Source: Sulfitobacter mediterraneus (GTDB lineage Bacteria > Pseudomonadota > Alphaproteobacteria > Rhodobacterales > Rhodobacteraceae). Taken from it: a stretch of DNA of 64,000 bases. The number at the start of each line of letters is the position of its first letter. Position 1 is the first letter of the stretch. The translations under genes and the position numbers were made by a program. The notes beneath the pieces are model-generated. The model was not told the DNA's origin. It made no database searches and was given only the letters and a program-made list of their open reading frames with translations. The stretch covers positions 496,001-560,000 of the forward strand of contig NZ_CP069004.1 in NCBI RefSeq assembly GCF_016801775.1, read 5' to 3'. Shown piece after piece: positions 44,009 to 56,611 of the stretch.

Positions 44009-46300
44009 ATGCGTGCGATCTGTTTGGGCGGCGGGCCTGCGGGGCTCTATTTCGCGATCTCGTTAAAACTGCGCCAGCCGGACGCCGATGTGACCGTGCT
44101 GGAACGCAACAAACCCGATGATACCTTTGGCTGGGGCGTGGTTCTATCGGACGAAACGCTTGATAATCTTGAGATCAATGACCCGGTGTCGGCGGCGACG
44201 ATCCGCAGTCATTTTGCCTATTGGGATGATGTCGCGCTGGTCTACAAGGGCCAGAAAACCGTCAGCTCCGGCCACGGGTTCTGCGGCATTGGGCGGATGC
44301 GGCTATTGCTGATCTTGCAGGAACGGGCGCGGGAACTGGGCGTGAACCTGCAGTTCGAGACCGAAGTGCATGCCGCCTCGCATTACATGGATGACTACGA
44401 TCTGGTGGTTGCCTGTGACGGGCTCAATTCCAAAACACGTTTGGAGTTTCAGGAAACCTTTCAGCCGGACATTGATGTGCGCAAGTGCCAGTTCATCTGG
44501 CTCGGCACGCATCAGAAATTCGACGACGCCTTCACATTTATCTTTGAAAAGACGGACAAGGGCTGGATCTGGGTCCACGCCTATCAATTCGACGATGAAA
44601 CCGCGACCTTCATTGTGGAGTGCAATCAGGACACTTTTGACGCCTATGGGTTCGGCGAAAAAACCCAGGAAGAGACCATCGCCATCTGCGAAGAGATCTT
44701 CAAGGACCATCTGGGCGGTCATGCCCTGATGACCAACGCCAAACACATTCGCGGGTCCGCCTGGATCCAATTTCCCCGCGTTCTGTGCGAAAAATGGAGC
44801 CACAAAAACGTGGTTTTGCTGGGCGATGCTTCGGCCACCGCGCATTTCTCCATCGGGTCAGGCAGCAAACTGGCGATGGAATCGGCCATCTCGTTGGCCG
44901 ATCACGTGACCGCCGAGAGCGATATCGAAGTGGCCTTCCAGAAATACGAAGACGCCCGCCGCCTTGAGGTGCTGCGCTTGCAATCGGCTGCGCGTAACTC
45001 ATTGGAATGGTTTGAGGATGTGGAGCGCTATCTCGATCTTGATCCGGTACAGCTCAACTATTCCATGCTCACCCGAAGTCAGCGGATCAGCCATGAGAAC
45101 CTGCGCGAACGGGATGCAAAATGGCTCGAAGGGGCTGAGCGTTGGTTCATGGAGCAAGCCGGCGCAGGGGCCAATGGCCCGGTGCGCGCACCGATGTTTG
45201 CCCCGTTCCAGCTGCGCGATATGAAGCTGGAGAACCGTGTCGTGGTCTCGCCCATGGCGCAATACAAGGCGGTGGACGGCTGCCCGACCGATTGGCATCT
45301 GATCCATTATGGTGAGCGGGCCAAGGGCGGCGCGGGGCTGGTCTACACCGAGATGACCTGTGTCTCGCCCGAGGGGCGCATCACGCCGGGCTGTCCGGGC
45401 CTTTATGCGCCAGAGCATGAGGCCGCTTGGAAACGGTTGGTGGATTTCACCCATGCCGAAACCGATGCCAAAATCTGTTGTCAGATCGGTCATGCGGGGC
45501 GCAAAGGCTCTACCCGGATCGGCTGGGAAGGCATGGACAAGCCGCTGGTATCCGGCAACTGGGAACTGGTGTCCGCCTCCGCAATCCCGTGGTCGGATGA
45601 GAATGCGGTGCCCCGCGCCGCGACCCGCGCCGATATGGACCAGATCCGCGATGAATTCGTCAGCGCCGCGGAGATGGCGGACCGGGCAGGCTTTGACATG
45701 ATCGAACTGCATGCCGCCCACGGCTATCTGATCTCGTCCTTCATCTCGCCCTTATCCAACACCCGGACCGATGAATATGGCGGCCCTCTGGAAAACCGGA
45801 TGCGCTATCCGCTTGAGGTTTTCAATGCGATGCGCACGGTCTGGCCCCAGAGCAAGCCGATGTCAGTGCGTATTTCAGCCAGCGATTGGGCTGGTGATGA
45901 TGGCGTGACCCCGGAAGAAGCCGTTGAGATTGCCAAGATGTTTGAGGCCGCTGGCGCGGACATCATTGATGTCTCCGCAGGCCAGACCAGCAAGGAAGGT
46001 CAGCCCGTCTATGGCCGGATGTTCCAGACGCCGTTCTCGGACCGCATCCGCAACGATGGCGGGATCAAAACCATGGCAGTGGGCAATATTTATGAGCCTG
46101 ATCACGTCAATTCCATTCTGATGGCAGGCCGTGCCGATCTGGTCTGCCTGGCGCGGCCACATCTGGCCGATCCCTATTGGACCTTGCACGCCGCCACTGA
46201 AATTGGCGATCGTCATGCCAAATGGCCGCTGCCTTATGAGGCGGGCCGGGATCAGGCGTGGCGACTGGCGGACCGCGCCGCAGAGATGGAGAAAGTATGA
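44009..46300 (+). CDS. abmA: 2-Aminobenzoyl-CoA monooxygenase/reductase (anthraniloyl-CoA route)
   Basis: 763 residues, fusion of two enzymes. Residues about 1-380: flavin monooxygenase with GGGPAG near the N-terminus and [25 protein letters not shown]. Residues about 395-763: old-yellow-enzyme-type reductase ([43 protein letters not shown]). The same layout is used by 2-aminobenzoyl-CoA monooxygenase/reductase of Azoarcus and by salicylyl-CoA 5-hydroxylase relatives; the operon (CoA ligase, kynA, kynU) favours the anthranilate form. Start after GAGGGAGAGG. Coupled to the SDR gene by ATGA. Confidence 0.85.
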   Translation: MRAICLGGGPAGLYFAISLKLRQPDADVTVLERNKPDDTFGWGVVLSDETLDNLEINDPVSAATIRSHFAYWDDVALVYKGQKTVSSGHGFCGIGRMRLLLILQERARELGVNLQFETEVHAASHYMDDYDLVVACDGLNSKTRLEFQETFQPDIDVRKCQFIWLGTHQKFDDAFTFIFEKTDKGWIWVHAYQFDDETATFIVECNQDTFDAYGFGEKTQEETIAICEEIFKDHLGGHALMTNAKHIRGSAWIQFPRVLCEKWSHKNVVLLGDASATAHFSIGSGSKLAMESAISLADHVTAESDIEVAFQKYEDARRLEVLRLQSAARNSLEWFEDVERYLDLDPVQLNYSMLTRSQRISHENLRERDAKWLEGAERWFMEQAGAGANGPVRAPMFAPFQLRDMKLENRVVVSPMAQYKAVDGCPTDWHLIHYGERAKGGAGLVYTEMTCVSPEGRITPGCPGLYAPEHEAAWKRLVDFTHAETDAKICCQIGHAGRKGSTRIGWEGMDKPLVSGNWELVSASAIPWSDENAVPRAATRADMDQIRDEFVSAAEMADRAGFDMIELHAAHGYLISSFISPLSNTRTDEYGGPLENRMRYPLEVFNAMRTVWPQSKPMSVRISASDWAGDDGVTPEEAVEIAKMFEAAGADIIDVSAGQTSKEGQPVYGRMFQTPFSDRIRNDGGIKTMAVGNIYEPDHVNSILMAGRADLVCLARPHLADPYWTLHAATEIGDRHAKWPLPYEAGRDQAWRLADRAAEMEKV

Positions 46301-47016
46301 GACGCATCTTAATCACGGGCGGTGGATCAGGCATTGGCCGCGCCATTGCACAGCATTACGCCGATCGGGGGGATGACGTGACCATCGCAGGGCGCCGTAT
46401 GGACGCACTTGAAGAGACCAACGGCGGGCGCGGGATGACTTGCAAACATCTGGACGTGACGGAGGAGGCCTCGGTCAAGGCGCTGTTTGATGCGCCTTAT
46501 GATGTGGTGATCGCCAATGCCGGTTCCGGCAAGGCCATGCGCGTGGCTGATATGCCGCTCGAGGTCTGGCAAGGCACGCTTTCAGTGAACCTCACCGGGG
46601 TTTTCCTGACCTTCCGCGAGGCACTTAAGGGCATGACAGCAGGCGGGCGGCTTATTGCCATCGCATCAACCGCAAGCCTGAAAGGCGGCGCGAATATCGC
46701 CGCATATTCCGCCGCCAAACATGGTGTGCTGGGGCTGGTGCGGTCTTTGGCCGTGGAACTGGCCCGCGAGGGCATCACCTGCAATGCGGTTTGCCCGGGA
46801 TTTGTCGATACCGATATGGGGCAGGCTGCGGTCACAGGGGTGATGGAACGCATGAACATCCCCCGCGAAAAGGCCGAAAAGATGGTGGTGGGCGGCAACC
46901 CGATGCGCCGGATGATCCGAACGGATGAAGTCGTCGCAGCGGTGCAATTTCTGGCCTCCCCCGAGGCCTCGATGGTCAATGGTCACGCGCTGAGTGTTTC
47001 GGGCGGGGAAATATGA
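46297..47016 (+). CDS. Short-chain dehydrogenase/reductase of the anthranilate operon
   Basis: 239 residues, Rossmann fold with TGGGSGIG near the N-terminus and catalytic Ser in IASTASL followed by YSAAKHG. ATG overlaps the abmA stop. In CoA-dependent anthranilate breakdown a 3-hydroxyacyl-CoA-type dehydrogenase is needed after hydration, which this could supply; specific role not proven. Overlaps the MarR gene by four bases. Confidence 0.8.
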   Translation: MRRILITGGGSGIGRAIAQHYADRGDDVTIAGRRMDALEETNGGRGMTCKHLDVTEEASVKALFDAPYDVVIANAGSGKAMRVADMPLEVWQGTLSVNLTGVFLTFREALKGMTAGGRLIAIASTASLKGGANIAAYSAAKHGVLGLVRSLAVELAREGITCNAVCPGFVDTDMGQAAVTGVMERMNIPREKAEKMVVGGNPMRRMIRTDEVVAAVQFLASPEASMVNGHALSVSGGEI

Positions 47017-47492
47017 CCGCCGCCAAGGATCGTGTGCGCCTCTGGCTGCGGCTGCTGAAAGTGGTGCGCGGGATCGAACATCAATTGCGCGACAACCTGC
47101 GCCGGGACTACAACACAACGCTGCCGCGCTTTGACGTGATGTCGGCCCTGTCGCGCCATCCCGAAGGGCTCAAGATGAGCCAGCTATCGGGCGTGCTGCG
47201 GGTCTCCAACGGCAATGTCACCGGCATCGCCGACCGGCTCAGCGATGAGGGCTTTGTCGAACGCATCGCCGTGCCCGGAGACCGCCGCGCCACCCGCCTG
47301 CGCCTGACCCGCGCGGGGGAGGCGGAGTTTGCCCGCCAAGCGCTGTCCCATGAGAAATGGGTGGATCTGATGCTGGCAGATGTGACCCCCGAAGACGCCC
47401 GCGCCATGGCCGCGCGGCTGCAAGCCTTTGCCGATGCGGCGGACCAGGCAGATATGGAAATGAACAAAAAGGAACCTGAGAATGCGCAGTGA
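47013..47492 (+). CDS. MarR-family regulator of the anthranilate operon
   Basis: 159 residues with the MarR winged helix ([60 protein letters not shown]). It lies within the operon, overlapping its neighbours by four and eleven bases, so it is co-transcribed. CoA-thioester-responsive MarR proteins control several aromatic-CoA pathways; an AT-rich palindrome at 43924-43941 is a candidate operator. Confidence 0.88.
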   Translation: MTAAKDRVRLWLRLLKVVRGIEHQLRDNLRRDYNTTLPRFDVMSALSRHPEGLKMSQLSGVLRVSNGNVTGIADRLSDEGFVERIAVPGDRRATRLRLTRAGEAEFARQALSHEKWVDLMLADVTPEDARAMAARLQAFADAADQADMEMNKKEPENAQ

Positions 47493-48282
47493 TGTGAAAC
47501 ATTTTCTTTGCGAGATCAAAGACGGCATCGCCACGGTGCGGCTCGACCGACCTGACCGCAAGAACCCGCTGACCTTTGACAGCTACGCCGAATTGCGCGA
47601 CTGGTTCCGCGATCTGGTCTATGCTGACGATGTGGACATCGTGATCTTTGCCTCCAACGGCGGCAACTTCAGCTCTGGCGGAGATGTGCATGATATCATT
47701 GGGCCTTTGACCCGCATGAACATGAAAGAACTGCTGCAATTTACCCGTATGACCGGCGATCTGGTCAAGGCGATTGTAAACTGTGGCAAGCCGGTGATTG
47801 CAGCAGTGGACGGGATCTGTGTGGGGGCCGGCGCGATCATCGCGATGGCCTCTGACCTGCGGCTTGCCACGCCTGAGGCCAAAACAGCATTCCTGTTTAC
47901 CCGCGTGGGCCTTGCGGGCTGTGACATGGGGGCCTGTGCGATCCTGCCCCGGATCATCGGCCAGACCCGCGCGGCTGAGCTTCTCTATACAGGGCGGTCG
48001 ATGTCGGCGGAAGAAGGCGAGCGCTGGGGCTTTTTCAACCGTCTGGTGGACGGGCCCGATCTGGACGCCGAGGCACTGGCCTTTGCCAAGAAGATCCAGG
48101 CGGGACCAAACTTTGCCCATATGATGACCAAGACGATGCTGGCGCAGGAATGGTCAATGTCGATCGAGCAGGCCATCGAGGCCGAGGCGCAAGCGCAGGC
48201 GATCTGTATGCAGACCGGCGATTTTGAGCGGGCCTACAAGGCTTTTGTTGCCAAGGAACGGCCCGTGTTTGAGGGCGATTGA
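47482..48282 (+). CDS. Enoyl-CoA hydratase/isomerase-family protein
   Basis: 266 residues, crotonase fold: [14 protein letters not shown] oxyanion-hole region and [21 protein letters not shown] with the second oxyanion and catalytic acidic region. Starts inside the MarR gene end. Likely hydrates or opens the ring-derived CoA thioester made by AbmA; exact step unknown. A repeat-bearing gap of about 110 bases separates it from the next gene. Confidence 0.82.
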   Translation: MRSDVKHFLCEIKDGIATVRLDRPDRKNPLTFDSYAELRDWFRDLVYADDVDIVIFASNGGNFSSGGDVHDIIGPLTRMNMKELLQFTRMTGDLVKAIVNCGKPVIAAVDGICVGAGAIIAMASDLRLATPEAKTAFLFTRVGLAGCDMGACAILPRIIGQTRAAELLYTGRSMSAEEGERWGFFNRLVDGPDLDAEALAFAKKIQAGPNFAHMMTKTMLAQEWSMSIEQAIEAEAQAQAICMQTGDFERAYKAFVAKERPVFEGD

Positions 48283-48301
48283 GCCCGGACTGACAACGGA
48301 C

Positions 48302-48374
48302 TTGGGGGCCAGCCCCCAAACGGAGACCACATTGGGGGCCAGCCCCCAAACCCCCGGAGGTATTTGGGGCCAAA
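48302..48374 (+). repeat. Intergenic GC-rich palindromic element, copy B (two hairpins)
   Basis: Two copies of TTGGGGGCCAGCCCCCAA, at 48302-48319 and 48332-48349, period 30, each a perfect 8-base stem with loop CA, followed by CCCCCGGAGGTATTTGG and GGCCAAAAAG. Same element as at 42185-42240 in reverse orientation. It interrupts an otherwise tightly packed operon and may weaken transcription between the enoyl-CoA hydratase and acyl-CoA dehydrogenase genes. Confidence 0.6.
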
Positions 48375-48395
48375 AAGGGAAGAGGGAGGAGCGCA

Positions 48396-49544
48396 ATGCC
48401 GGATCGGAGTTTTCTGACATGGCCGTTTTTTGAGGATCACCATCGGGAACTGGCCGGGGCGCTGGACGCATGGGCGGCGCAGAACCTTGGCGCTGTGGAC
48501 CACGGGGATACCGATGCGGCCTGCCGTGATCTGGTGACAATGCTGGGGCAGGGTGGATGGTTGCGCCATTCGGGGGCCGAGGCCGGCGAAAGCCTTGATG
48601 TGCGTTCGCTTTGCCTGATCCGCGAAACTTTGGCGCGTTATGACGGGCTGGCCGATTTTTCCTTTGCCATGCAGGGGCTTGGCACCGGTGCGATTTCTCT
48701 GTTTGGCACTGCCGAACAGCAGGCGGAATGGCTGCCAAAGACCCGCAGCGGCGCGGCCATATCGGCCTTTGCCTTGACCGAGCCGCAATCCGGATCGGAC
48801 GTGGCCAATTCCACCATGACGGCGCAGGCGGATGGCAACGGATTTGTCCTGAACGGTCGCAAGACCTGGATTTCCAACGGCGGGATTGCCGATGTCTACA
48901 CCGTCTTTGCCCGCACCGGGGAGGCGCCGGGGGCCAAGGGGCTGTCAGCCTTTGTGGTGCCTGCCGATACGCCCGGTCTAAAGGTAGAGGCGCGGCTTGA
49001 GGTGATGGCGCCGCATCCCTTGGCGACCTTGCATTTTGACGATGTGAAACTGCCCGGATCGGCCCTGTTGGGCGAGCGCGGCAAAGGCTTTGCCATTGCG
49101 ATGTCGGTTCTGGATGTGTTCCGCTCGACCGTTGCGGCGGCGGCGCTGGGATTTGCCCGGCGGGCGCTGGATGAGGCGATGGAGCGGGTCAGCACCCGCC
49201 ATGTTCAGGGTGCGCCTTTGGCCGATTTGCAGCTGGTGCAGGGCCATATCGCGGATATGGCGGTGGATGTGGATGCCTCGGCCTTGCTGATTTACCGGGC
49301 CGCCTGGGCCAAGGACAGCGGCGCGGCACGGGTCACACGCGAGGCCGCGATGGCAAAGCTGTTTGCGACAGATCATGCACAGCAAGTCATTGACAAGGCG
49401 GTACAACTGCACGGTGGCGACGGGGTGCGCCACGGCGAAACGGTTGAGCGGCTATACCGTGAAATCCGCGCCTTGCGGATCTATGAGGGCGCATCCGATG
49501 TGCAGCGGGTGGTGATCGCCCGCCAGACCTTGGGAGGACGTTAA
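48396..49544 (+). CDS. Acyl-CoA dehydrogenase-family protein
   Basis: 382 residues of the FAD-dependent acyl-CoA dehydrogenase fold, with [21 protein letters not shown] in the middle domain and [40 protein letters not shown] at the end. A good GGGAGGAG ribosome site precedes it. Two bases before the CoA ligase gene. Probable oxidation of a CoA-bound intermediate in the ring-cleavage product pathway. Confidence 0.88.
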   Translation: MPDRSFLTWPFFEDHHRELAGALDAWAAQNLGAVDHGDTDAACRDLVTMLGQGGWLRHSGAEAGESLDVRSLCLIRETLARYDGLADFSFAMQGLGTGAISLFGTAEQQAEWLPKTRSGAAISAFALTEPQSGSDVANSTMTAQADGNGFVLNGRKTWISNGGIADVYTVFARTGEAPGAKGLSAFVVPADTPGLKVEARLEVMAPHPLATLHFDDVKLPGSALLGERGKGFAIAMSVLDVFRSTVAAAALGFARRALDEAMERVSTRHVQGAPLADLQLVQGHIADMAVDVDASALLIYRAAWAKDSGAARVTREAAMAKLFATDHAQQVIDKAVQLHGGDGVRHGETVERLYREIRALRIYEGASDVQRVVIARQTLGGR

Positions 49545-49545
49545 G

Positions 49546-51165
49546 ATGTTTGGGCCAACCGGACACAGCGACAGCTATTGCCGCGACAACCTGCCGGATC
49601 AGGCGCTTTGGCCGGATTTTCTGCTGGATGGGTTTGACTACCCGGACAGGCTGAACGTCGGTGTCGAGCTGACCGATGCAATGGTCGCCAAAGGCTTTGG
49701 CGATCATACGGCGTTGATCGGCAATGGCCGCCGCCGTACCTACAAGGAACTGAGCGACTGGACCAACAAGCTGGCCCGCGCCCTGGTCGAGGATCTTGGC
49801 CTCAAGCCGGGCAATCGGGTTTTGATCCGATCCGCCAACAATCCCGCGATGGTGGCCTGTTGGCTGGCCGCGACCAAGGCAGGTGCGGTGGTGGTCAACA
49901 CCATGCCGATGCTGCGGGCAGGGGAACTGGGCGCGATTGTCGACAAGGCCGAGATCAGCCATGCGCTCTGCGATACCCGGCTGATGGACGAGATGGCTGG
50001 ATGTGCCAAGGCGTCGAGGTTCCTCAAGACCGTGGTTGGTTTTGACGGGACCAGCAACCATGACGCAGAGCTGGACCGCCTGGCGCTGGAAAAGCCGGTA
50101 CATTTTGATGCCGTGCCAACCGCGCAGGACGATGTGGCGCTGCTTGGCTTTACCTCGGGCACCACGGGCGATCCCAAGGCGACGATGCATTTTCACCGCG
50201 ATCTGCTGATTATCGCAGATGGCTACGCCAAAGAGGTGCTGCAGGTCACGCCAGAGGATGTTTTTGTCGGATCGCCGCCTCTTGCCTTTACCTTTGGTCT
50301 GGGCGGATTGGCGATCTTTCCGCTGCGCTTTGGCGCGGCAGCGACATTGCTGGAAACCGCAAGCCCGCCGAACATGATTGAAATCATTGAAAAGTTCAAA
50401 GCAACCGTCTGTTTCACTGCGCCCACGGCCTATCGCGCGATGCTTCAGGCGATGGAGGAGGGCGCCGACCTGTCCTCGCTCCGCGCAGCGGTCAGCGCAG
50501 GCGAGACATTGCCCGCGCCCGTCTATCACGACTGGATGGAAAAGACCGGCAAGCCGATGTTGGACGGAATTGGCGCAACCGAGATGCTGCATATCTTCAT
50601 CTCCAACCGGTTTGATGATCACAAGGCGGCCTGTACGGGCAAACCTGTTGGCGGTTATGAGGTTCGGATTATCGACGACAACGGCGGTGACGTACCGCGC
50701 GGTGAGGTTGGCAAACTGGCGGTGCGCGGGCCAACGGGGTGCCGGTATCTGGCGGATGATCGGCAGAAGACCTATGTGCGGGACGGTTGGAACATCACCG
50801 GCGACAGCTTCATGATGGACGATGACGGCTATCTGCATTTTGCCGCCCGCAACGACGATATGATCATCTCGGCGGGCTACAACATTGCCGGACCGGAGGT
50901 CGAAGCGGCCTTGCTGAGCCATCCAAAGGTCAGTGAATGCGGCGTTGTTGGTGCCCCGGACGAGGCACGGGGCGCAATTGTTCAGGCCCATGTGGTCTTG
51001 ATTGAAGGGGCCGTTGGGGATGCGGCGCTGGTCAAGGAATTGCAAGACCATGTGAAGGCAACCATTGCTCCCTACAAATACCCCCGCGACGTCCGTTTCA
51101 TTGACGCCTTGCCCAAGACGGCGACCGGGAAAATTCAAAGATTTGCACTGAGAGAAGACCAATGA
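49546..51165 (+). CDS. abmG: 2-Aminobenzoate-CoA ligase (benzoate-CoA ligase family)
   Basis: 539 residues of the AMP-forming acyl-CoA synthetase family with the P-loop-like [16 protein letters not shown], the adenylate-site [11 protein letters not shown] and the C-terminal lysine segment [11 protein letters not shown]. Reads closest to benzoate/2-aminobenzoate CoA ligases. With KynU making anthranilate in the same operon, anthranilate is the expected substrate, giving 2-aminobenzoyl-CoA for AbmA. Overlaps kynA by four bases. Confidence 0.85.
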   Translation: MFGPTGHSDSYCRDNLPDQALWPDFLLDGFDYPDRLNVGVELTDAMVAKGFGDHTALIGNGRRRTYKELSDWTNKLARALVEDLGLKPGNRVLIRSANNPAMVACWLAATKAGAVVVNTMPMLRAGELGAIVDKAEISHALCDTRLMDEMAGCAKASRFLKTVVGFDGTSNHDAELDRLALEKPVHFDAVPTAQDDVALLGFTSGTTGDPKATMHFHRDLLIIADGYAKEVLQVTPEDVFVGSPPLAFTFGLGGLAIFPLRFGAAATLLETASPPNMIEIIEKFKATVCFTAPTAYRAMLQAMEEGADLSSLRAAVSAGETLPAPVYHDWMEKTGKPMLDGIGATEMLHIFISNRFDDHKAACTGKPVGGYEVRIIDDNGGDVPRGEVGKLAVRGPTGCRYLADDRQKTYVRDGWNITGDSFMMDDDGYLHFAARNDDMIISAGYNIAGPEVEAALLSHPKVSECGVVGAPDEARGAIVQAHVVLIEGAVGDAALVKELQDHVKATIAPYKYPRDVRFIDALPKTATGKIQRFALREDQ

Positions 51166-51989
51166 GCACGTTTGACGAGGCCGCAAAAGGGGCCAAAATG
51201 GACTTCGCCAAGGACAAGTCCTATGGCGATTATCTGGGGCTGGACAAAATCCTGACCGTGGAAAACCCGCTGGATATGGCCCATGACGGATTGTTGTTCA
51301 TCATTCAGCACCAGACCTCCGAATTGTGGATGAAGCTGGCCATTCATGAGTTGACAGAAGCACGCCGTTGCATCGCAGACGGGCAATTGCAGCCTGCGTT
51401 CAAGATGCTCAGCCGCGTGGCGCGGATCTTTGAACAGCTCAATTCAGCCTGGGATGTGCTGCGGACCATGACGCCCAGCGAATATACCGCGTTTCGGCCC
51501 TATCTGGGGGCATCGTCGGGGTTTCAGTCCTATCAATACCGGTTGATCGAATACCTTTTGGGCAACCGCAACCGCGCCTTGACCAAACTGCATGAACACA
51601 CGCCGGAGCCTCATGCCGCGCTGACCGATGAACTGGGCAAGATCAGCCTCTATCAGGTGGCGATCGATCTGTTGTGCGACCGTCTGGGCGTTCCATCCCT
51701 GGCAGGAGAGGCAGAAGGCACGGCCTGGGAGGCCAAGCCTGAGGTGCAGGATCTGTGGCAGAAGGTGTACGAGGATCCCCAGACCCATTGGGAGCTTTAC
51801 GAGCTGGCCGAAAAACTGGTGGATCTTGAGGATTACTTCCGCCGTTGGCGGTTCAACCATGTCACCACGGTGGAGCGGGTGATCGGGTTCAAACGGGGGA
51901 CGGGCGGCACATCCGGGGTGGCCTACCTGCGCAAAATGCTCGAAGTAGAGCTGTTTCCGGAATTGTGGCACGTCAGAGGAGCGCTTTAA
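51162..51989 (+). CDS. kynA: Tryptophan 2,3-dioxygenase
   Basis: 275 residues, haem dioxygenase. Conserved [22 protein letters not shown] (substrate/haem region) and the C-terminal [33 protein letters not shown] with the proximal His. It oxidises tryptophan to N-formylkynurenine, first step of the pathway ending in anthranilate. Its ATG overlaps the ligase stop, and kynU follows immediately. Confidence 0.95.
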   Translation: MSTFDEAAKGAKMDFAKDKSYGDYLGLDKILTVENPLDMAHDGLLFIIQHQTSELWMKLAIHELTEARRCIADGQLQPAFKMLSRVARIFEQLNSAWDVLRTMTPSEYTAFRPYLGASSGFQSYQYRLIEYLLGNRNRALTKLHEHTPEPHAALTDELGKISLYQVAIDLLCDRLGVPSLAGEAEGTAWEAKPEVQDLWQKVYEDPQTHWELYELAEKLVDLEDYFRRWRFNHVTTVERVIGFKRGTGGTSGVAYLRKMLEVELFPELWHVRGAL

Positions 51990-53180
51990 GTGGCTGATGT
52001 ATTGAGAAAAGACCAGTTTATCCTTCCCGAAGGCGTGATCTATCTGGATGGCAATTCGCTGGGCCCGATGCCCAAAACCGTGCCGGCCCGCGTGTCAGAG
52101 GTGATGACGGGCGAATGGGCGCAGATGTTGATCGGCGGCTGGAACAAGGCCGGTTGGATGGCGATGCCCGAACGGGTGGGTGATCAGGTCGGCGCGCTGG
52201 TGGGCGCATCGGCGGGATCGGTTGTGATGGGCGATACCCTGTCGGTGAAGGTGTTTCAGGCGCTGGCTTCGGCGGTGAAACTGCGCCCGGAACGGCGGGT
52301 GATCCTGAGTGACACGGGCAATTTCCCGTCGGACCTTTACATGGCCGAAGGTCTGGTTGGCTTGTTGGAGCAGGGCTACGAGCTGCGCACAGTGGCCCCC
52401 GAAGAGGTGGCCGAAGCGATTGGCGATGACATTGCCGTGGTGATGCTGACAGAGGTCGATTACCGCTCTGGCCGGATGCATGACATGAAGGCCATGACCA
52501 AACTGGCCCACGCGGCGGGGGCGGTGATGGTTTGGGATCTGGCGCATTCGGCGGGGGCGATCCCGGTTGATTTGGCCGGGTCGGGCTGTGAATTTGCGGT
52601 TGGCTGCACCTACAAATACCTCAATGGCGGGCCGGGTGCGCCTGCGTTCATCTATGTGCGGCCTGATCTGGCAGATACGGTCGAACCTGCGCTGAGTGGT
52701 TGGCTCGGTCACCGGCAACCCTTTGATTTTGATCTGAACTATACGCCAGCCAAGGGTATCGAGCGGATGCGCGTCGGCACGCCGCCGATCTTGCAGATGG
52801 CTGCGCTGGAAGAGGCGATGAAGGTCTGGGACGGTGTTGATATGGGGGATCTGCGGGCGGCGTCGCTGGCCTTGCAGGAACAATTCATCGCTGAGGTTGA
52901 GGCGCAGGTGCCACAGCTTGAACTGGCCAGCCCGCGCGATGCAAAAATCCGCGGCTCGCAGGTCTCGTTCCGGTTTGAACATGGCTATGCCGCGATGCAG
53001 GCGGTGATTGATCGCGGCGTGATTGGCGATTTCCGTGCGCCCGACATCATGCGCTTTGGTTTTACGCCGCTCTATCTGGACGCGGGCGATGTCACTGCCG
53101 CGGTCGGGATCATCCGTGATGTGATGGCCAATGATCTGTGGGATGATGACAAATACAAGGTCCGCAGCCGCGTGACGTGA
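51990..53180 (+). CDS. kynU: Kynureninase
   Basis: 396 residues, PLP enzyme with DGNSLGPMPK, the cofactor Asp D183 in VWDLAHSAGA and Schiff-base K209 in VGCTYKYLNGGPG. It splits kynurenine to anthranilate and alanine. The GTG start at 51990 follows the kynA stop directly. Kynurenine formamidase (kynB) is not in the operon, so that step must be supplied elsewhere or by another hydrolase. Confidence 0.95.
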   Translation: MADVLRKDQFILPEGVIYLDGNSLGPMPKTVPARVSEVMTGEWAQMLIGGWNKAGWMAMPERVGDQVGALVGASAGSVVMGDTLSVKVFQALASAVKLRPERRVILSDTGNFPSDLYMAEGLVGLLEQGYELRTVAPEEVAEAIGDDIAVVMLTEVDYRSGRMHDMKAMTKLAHAAGAVMVWDLAHSAGAIPVDLAGSGCEFAVGCTYKYLNGGPGAPAFIYVRPDLADTVEPALSGWLGHRQPFDFDLNYTPAKGIERMRVGTPPILQMAALEEAMKVWDGVDMGDLRAASLALQEQFIAEVEAQVPQLELASPRDAKIRGSQVSFRFEHGYAAMQAVIDRGVIGDFRAPDIMRFGFTPLYLDAGDVTAAVGIIRDVMANDLWDDDKYKVRSRVT

Positions 53181-53187
53181 TTGGGCA

Positions 53188-53212
53188 CGAGGGGCAGTTT
53201 TCCTGCTCCTCG
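53188..53212. terminator. Hairpin between kynU and pcaG
   Basis: 10-base stem CGAGGGGCAG / CTGCTCCTCG (one G-T pair) with loop TTTTC. It lies in the 84-base convergent gap. Suits termination from kynU; no long U-tract. Confidence 0.5.
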
Positions 53213-53264
53213 GGGTCCGGCGCGGCGGGCATTGTTCCGCGTGTTTGGTCTAGGCCGATTTGGT

Positions 53265-53858
53265 CTAAACGTCGAAAAACACTGTCTCGTCAGCGCCTTG
53301 CAGGTGGATGTTGAATCGATACACCCCATCCTTTTCGGCATCGGCGATCAAGGTTTGAACCCGCACGCGATGTTCGATCCGGCCCAAAACCGGATCAGTT
53401 TCTAACGCCGGATCACCCGGGAAATAGACTCGCGTGTGTAGCCCGAGATTGATTCCCCGCGCCACGATCCACAAGGTGATATGTGGCGCTTGCGTCCCGC
53501 CTTGTGGCCATGGAGTTTCCCCCGGTTTCACCGTCTCAAAAGTAAACGCGCCGGTGGCCTGATCGCAGGCACATCGGCCAAATCCGGTAAAATGCGGATC
53601 GGCCCCGTCTTGCCCCGCATAGCGCCCGCCCGCATCCGCCTGCCAGGCCTCGACCATTGCATCGCGCAGTGGCGTGCCGGTGCCATCAAAGACCTGGCCC
53701 GTGAGCGTGATCCGTTCCCCGGCAACATCGCCAGTGATCATCCGTGCGCCAAGGTCTTCATCATAAACCCCTGTGATCCCTGCAAAATTCGGCGTGCAGC
53801 CGATATGAACATAGGGGCCAGCGGTCTGGCTTGCGGTTTCTGGCAGATCGCCCATCAC
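53265..53858 (-). CDS. pcaG: Protocatechuate 3,4-dioxygenase alpha subunit
   Basis: 197 residues of the intradiol dioxygenase fold, including the TAGPYVHIG start and GTPLRDAMVEAWQADAGGRYAGQDG segment. The alpha subunit lacks the iron ligands and pairs with PcaH. Its start overlaps the pcaH stop by four bases. With PcaH it cleaves protocatechuate ortho to 3-carboxymuconate. Confidence 0.93.
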   Translation of the reverse strand: MMGDLPETASQTAGPYVHIGCTPNFAGITGVYDEDLGARMITGDVAGERITLTGQVFDGTGTPLRDAMVEAWQADAGGRYAGQDGADPHFTGFGRCACDQATGAFTFETVKPGETPWPQGGTQAPHITLWIVARGINLGLHTRVYFPGDPALETDPVLGRIEHRVRVQTLIADAEKDGVYRFNIHLQGADETVFFDV

Positions 53859-54594
53859 AGACCCTCCATCCGGTTTTCAAACATGGTTTGCCGCCGTCCG
53901 CGCAGGGTGATGTTGAACTCATAGGCGCGGGCATCCATTGGCACAGTCCGGTTCATATCCAGAGGTGCGATCAGTCGCTCAACGGCGGATTTATCCCCGA
54001 TCGACCCGACAATCGGACAACGCCAGATCAGCGGATCACCCTCGAAATACATCTGCGTGATCAACCGCTGGGCAAATCCCGCGCCAAACAGGCTAAAGTG
54101 GATATGCGCCGGTCGCCAATCGTTCGGGCCATTGGGCCAGGGGTAGGGGCCGGGCAGCACGGTGCGAAACTCATAAGACCCGTCTTCGCGGGTGATGGTG
54201 CGCCCGCATCCGCCAAAATTTGGGTCAAGCGGGGCAATATAGCCTTCTTTCTTGTGGCGATAGCGCCCGCCGGCATTGGCCTGCCAAACTTCGATCAATG
54301 CACCGGCAACGGGGCGGTCAAACTGGTCGCGCACCTTGCCATGCACAATAATGCGCGGTCCGATGGCCGAGGCGCCATCTTGGGCGTAATTATGCAACAG
54401 ATCCGCATCCAGCGGGCCAAGCAGGTCATGCCCAAAGACTGGCCCGCTTTCCTCACCAATGCTGGTGGGAAAGGACAGCGGCGCGGCCTGCGGGCTGCGT
54501 TTGACGGAGGTGCGATAGGGCGGATACAGCGCCACGGGATGATGACCGGGCTGGCGGGCGGCATAGCCGCCTTGGGGGATCTTTGTGTCAGACA

Positions 54595-54595
<1 letters not shown>
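53855..54595 (-). CDS. pcaH: Protocatechuate 3,4-dioxygenase beta subunit
   Basis: 246 residues. Contains the intradiol signature GALIEVWQANAGGRYRHKKEG and the iron-site region YPWPNGPNDWRPAHIHFSLFG (two His), with Tyr ligands nearby. It is the catalytic subunit and pairs with PcaG. It abuts pobA on the same strand (one shared base), forming a pobA-pcaH-pcaG unit. Confidence 0.95.
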
Positions 54596-56600
<2,005 letters not shown>

Positions 56601-56611
<11 letters not shown>

